Below are positions 53,313 through 53,529 of a stretch of 53,529 nucleotides of DNA, in pieces. The position numbers and the translations under genes were made by a program. Each line of letters opens with the position of its first letter. The stretch's first letter is position 1. The stretch is taken from NCBI RefSeq assembly GCF_039832105.1, contig NZ_JBDOHS010000018.1:1-53529 (forward strand), given 5' to 3'. The stretch is from Dorea_A sp016295505 (GTDB taxonomy: Bacteria; Bacillota; Clostridia; Lachnospirales; Lachnospiraceae). Under the pieces are notes generated by a model, which searched no databases, was not told the DNA's origin, and saw only the letters and a list, made by a program, of their open reading frames with translations.

Positions 53313-53423
53313 TTACCTTCTTTTATTTATCTTTTTCTCTGCATGTTTTTTAGTATAGCATATGAGAAACCTGACTACAAGAACCAGAATTACGACAATT
53401 CCAAGGATGTGTATAGGTGTCAA
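53313..53423 (-). CDS. Possible 36-residue single-pass membrane peptide
   Basis: From TTG 53423, 12 nt or so past GGGGGTGAAG, the frame encodes MTPIHILGIVVILVLVVRFL followed by a basic tail CYTKKHAEKKINKRR. It reaches to 3 nt before the DUF2156 ATG region. A longer reading from 53504 would begin inside a foldback and has no good ribosome site. It may be a real small membrane protein or a chance ORF. Confidence 0.3.
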   Translation of the reverse strand: MTPIHILGIVVILVLVVRFLICYTKKHAEKKINKRR

Positions 53424-53445
53424 TGATTGGTAACACTTCACCCCC

Positions 53446-53511
53446 AAGATAATGTCAAGGGAAAGGTGGAGATTCTCGAAGAGAATACTACCTGACCTTG
53501 ACATTATCCTT
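53446..53511. repeat. 66-bp foldback at the right edge
   Basis: Perfect 13-bp outer arms GATAATGTCAAGG (53448-53460) and CCTTGACATTATC (53496-53508) enclose a second, near-perfect pair, AGGTGGAGATTCTC (53464-53477) and GAGAATACTACCT (53481-53493), around GAA. It could be a terminator of a gene beyond the window or a small foldback element. Confidence 0.7.
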
Positions 53512-53529
53512 CATGATATACTGGTTCAC

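Noticed and set aside
1..53529. CRISPR arrays, tRNA or rRNA genes, complete insertion sequences or prophage
   Set aside because: I saw no regularly spaced repeats, no cloverleaf-like sequences with conserved T-loop, and no transposase, integrase or phage structural genes.

Overview
This window looks like chromosomal DNA of a low-to-mid GC Gram-positive anaerobe of the Clostridia, most likely a Lachnospiraceae gut commensal. The pointers are a PolC-type replicative polymerase, strong AGGAGG ribosome sites, MurT/GatD, a class C sortase with LPXTG pilins, DUF1836 and DUF975 proteins, and 2-oxoacid:ferredoxin oxidoreductase chemistry. The family assignment is an inference from gene content; no rRNA or tRNA gene is visible. 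Almost every gene is on the minus strand. No intergenic stretch exceeds 300 bases, and I saw no CRISPR array, complete insertion sequence or prophage.

Layout, left to right. 1-3.4 kb: a small acidic-tailed membrane protein, PcrA helicase and a DUF3783 protein. 3.4-7.6 kb: a MarR regulator with a heterodimeric ABC exporter. 7.7-14.3 kb: regulators (DUF1836, YerC/TrpR-like, CarD), a YcdX-type PHP phosphatase, asparaginase, a MATE exporter and an orphan substrate-binding lipoprotein. 14.3-19.7 kb: an operon of ABC-F ATPase, DUF975 membrane protein, alpha/beta esterase and a membrane-fused acyltransferase. 19.8-26.1 kb: an A24 prepilin peptidase, D-serine ammonia-lyase, a purine permease, PTS enzyme I, a cold-shock protein and an SseB-like protein. 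26.2-29.5 kb: a compact pilus locus. 29.5-35.5 kb: an aryl-acid operon of two phenylacetate-CoA ligases, IorAB and two ACT proteins. 35.6-38.5 kb: a NimA-like flavoprotein, MnmM and two EamA transporters. 38.5-45.4 kb: PolC, IspG, a DUF5640-like protein and an XRE regulator. 45.4-53.5 kb: GatD, MurT, a PfkB kinase, DAHP synthase, a small membrane exporter-family protein, two aminotransferases and a DUF2156 protein.

How the genes work together. The ior/paaK operon can interconvert arylpyruvates, arylacetyl-CoAs and arylacetates. The DAHP synthase and aminotransferase operon at the right end makes or transaminates aromatic precursors, so aromatic amino acid metabolism is a theme. MurT/GatD amidates lipid II, and the sortase/pilin locus decorates the same wall.

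The most unusual signals are: (1) a class C sortase that reads in frame, with no stop, into a second secreted pilin-like protein that still carries its own strong ribosome site at about 28505; (2) a dispersed family of palindromic terminators sharing a GGACTGTTGC-type core at four unrelated loci, one of them expanded into a roughly 147-bp foldback element; (3) two coupled mini-ORFs in tandem repeats ahead of the MATE exporter; (4) several near-perfect operator dyads sitting exactly on promoters of small regulators and of the pilus locus; and (5) a 66-bp foldback at the right edge.
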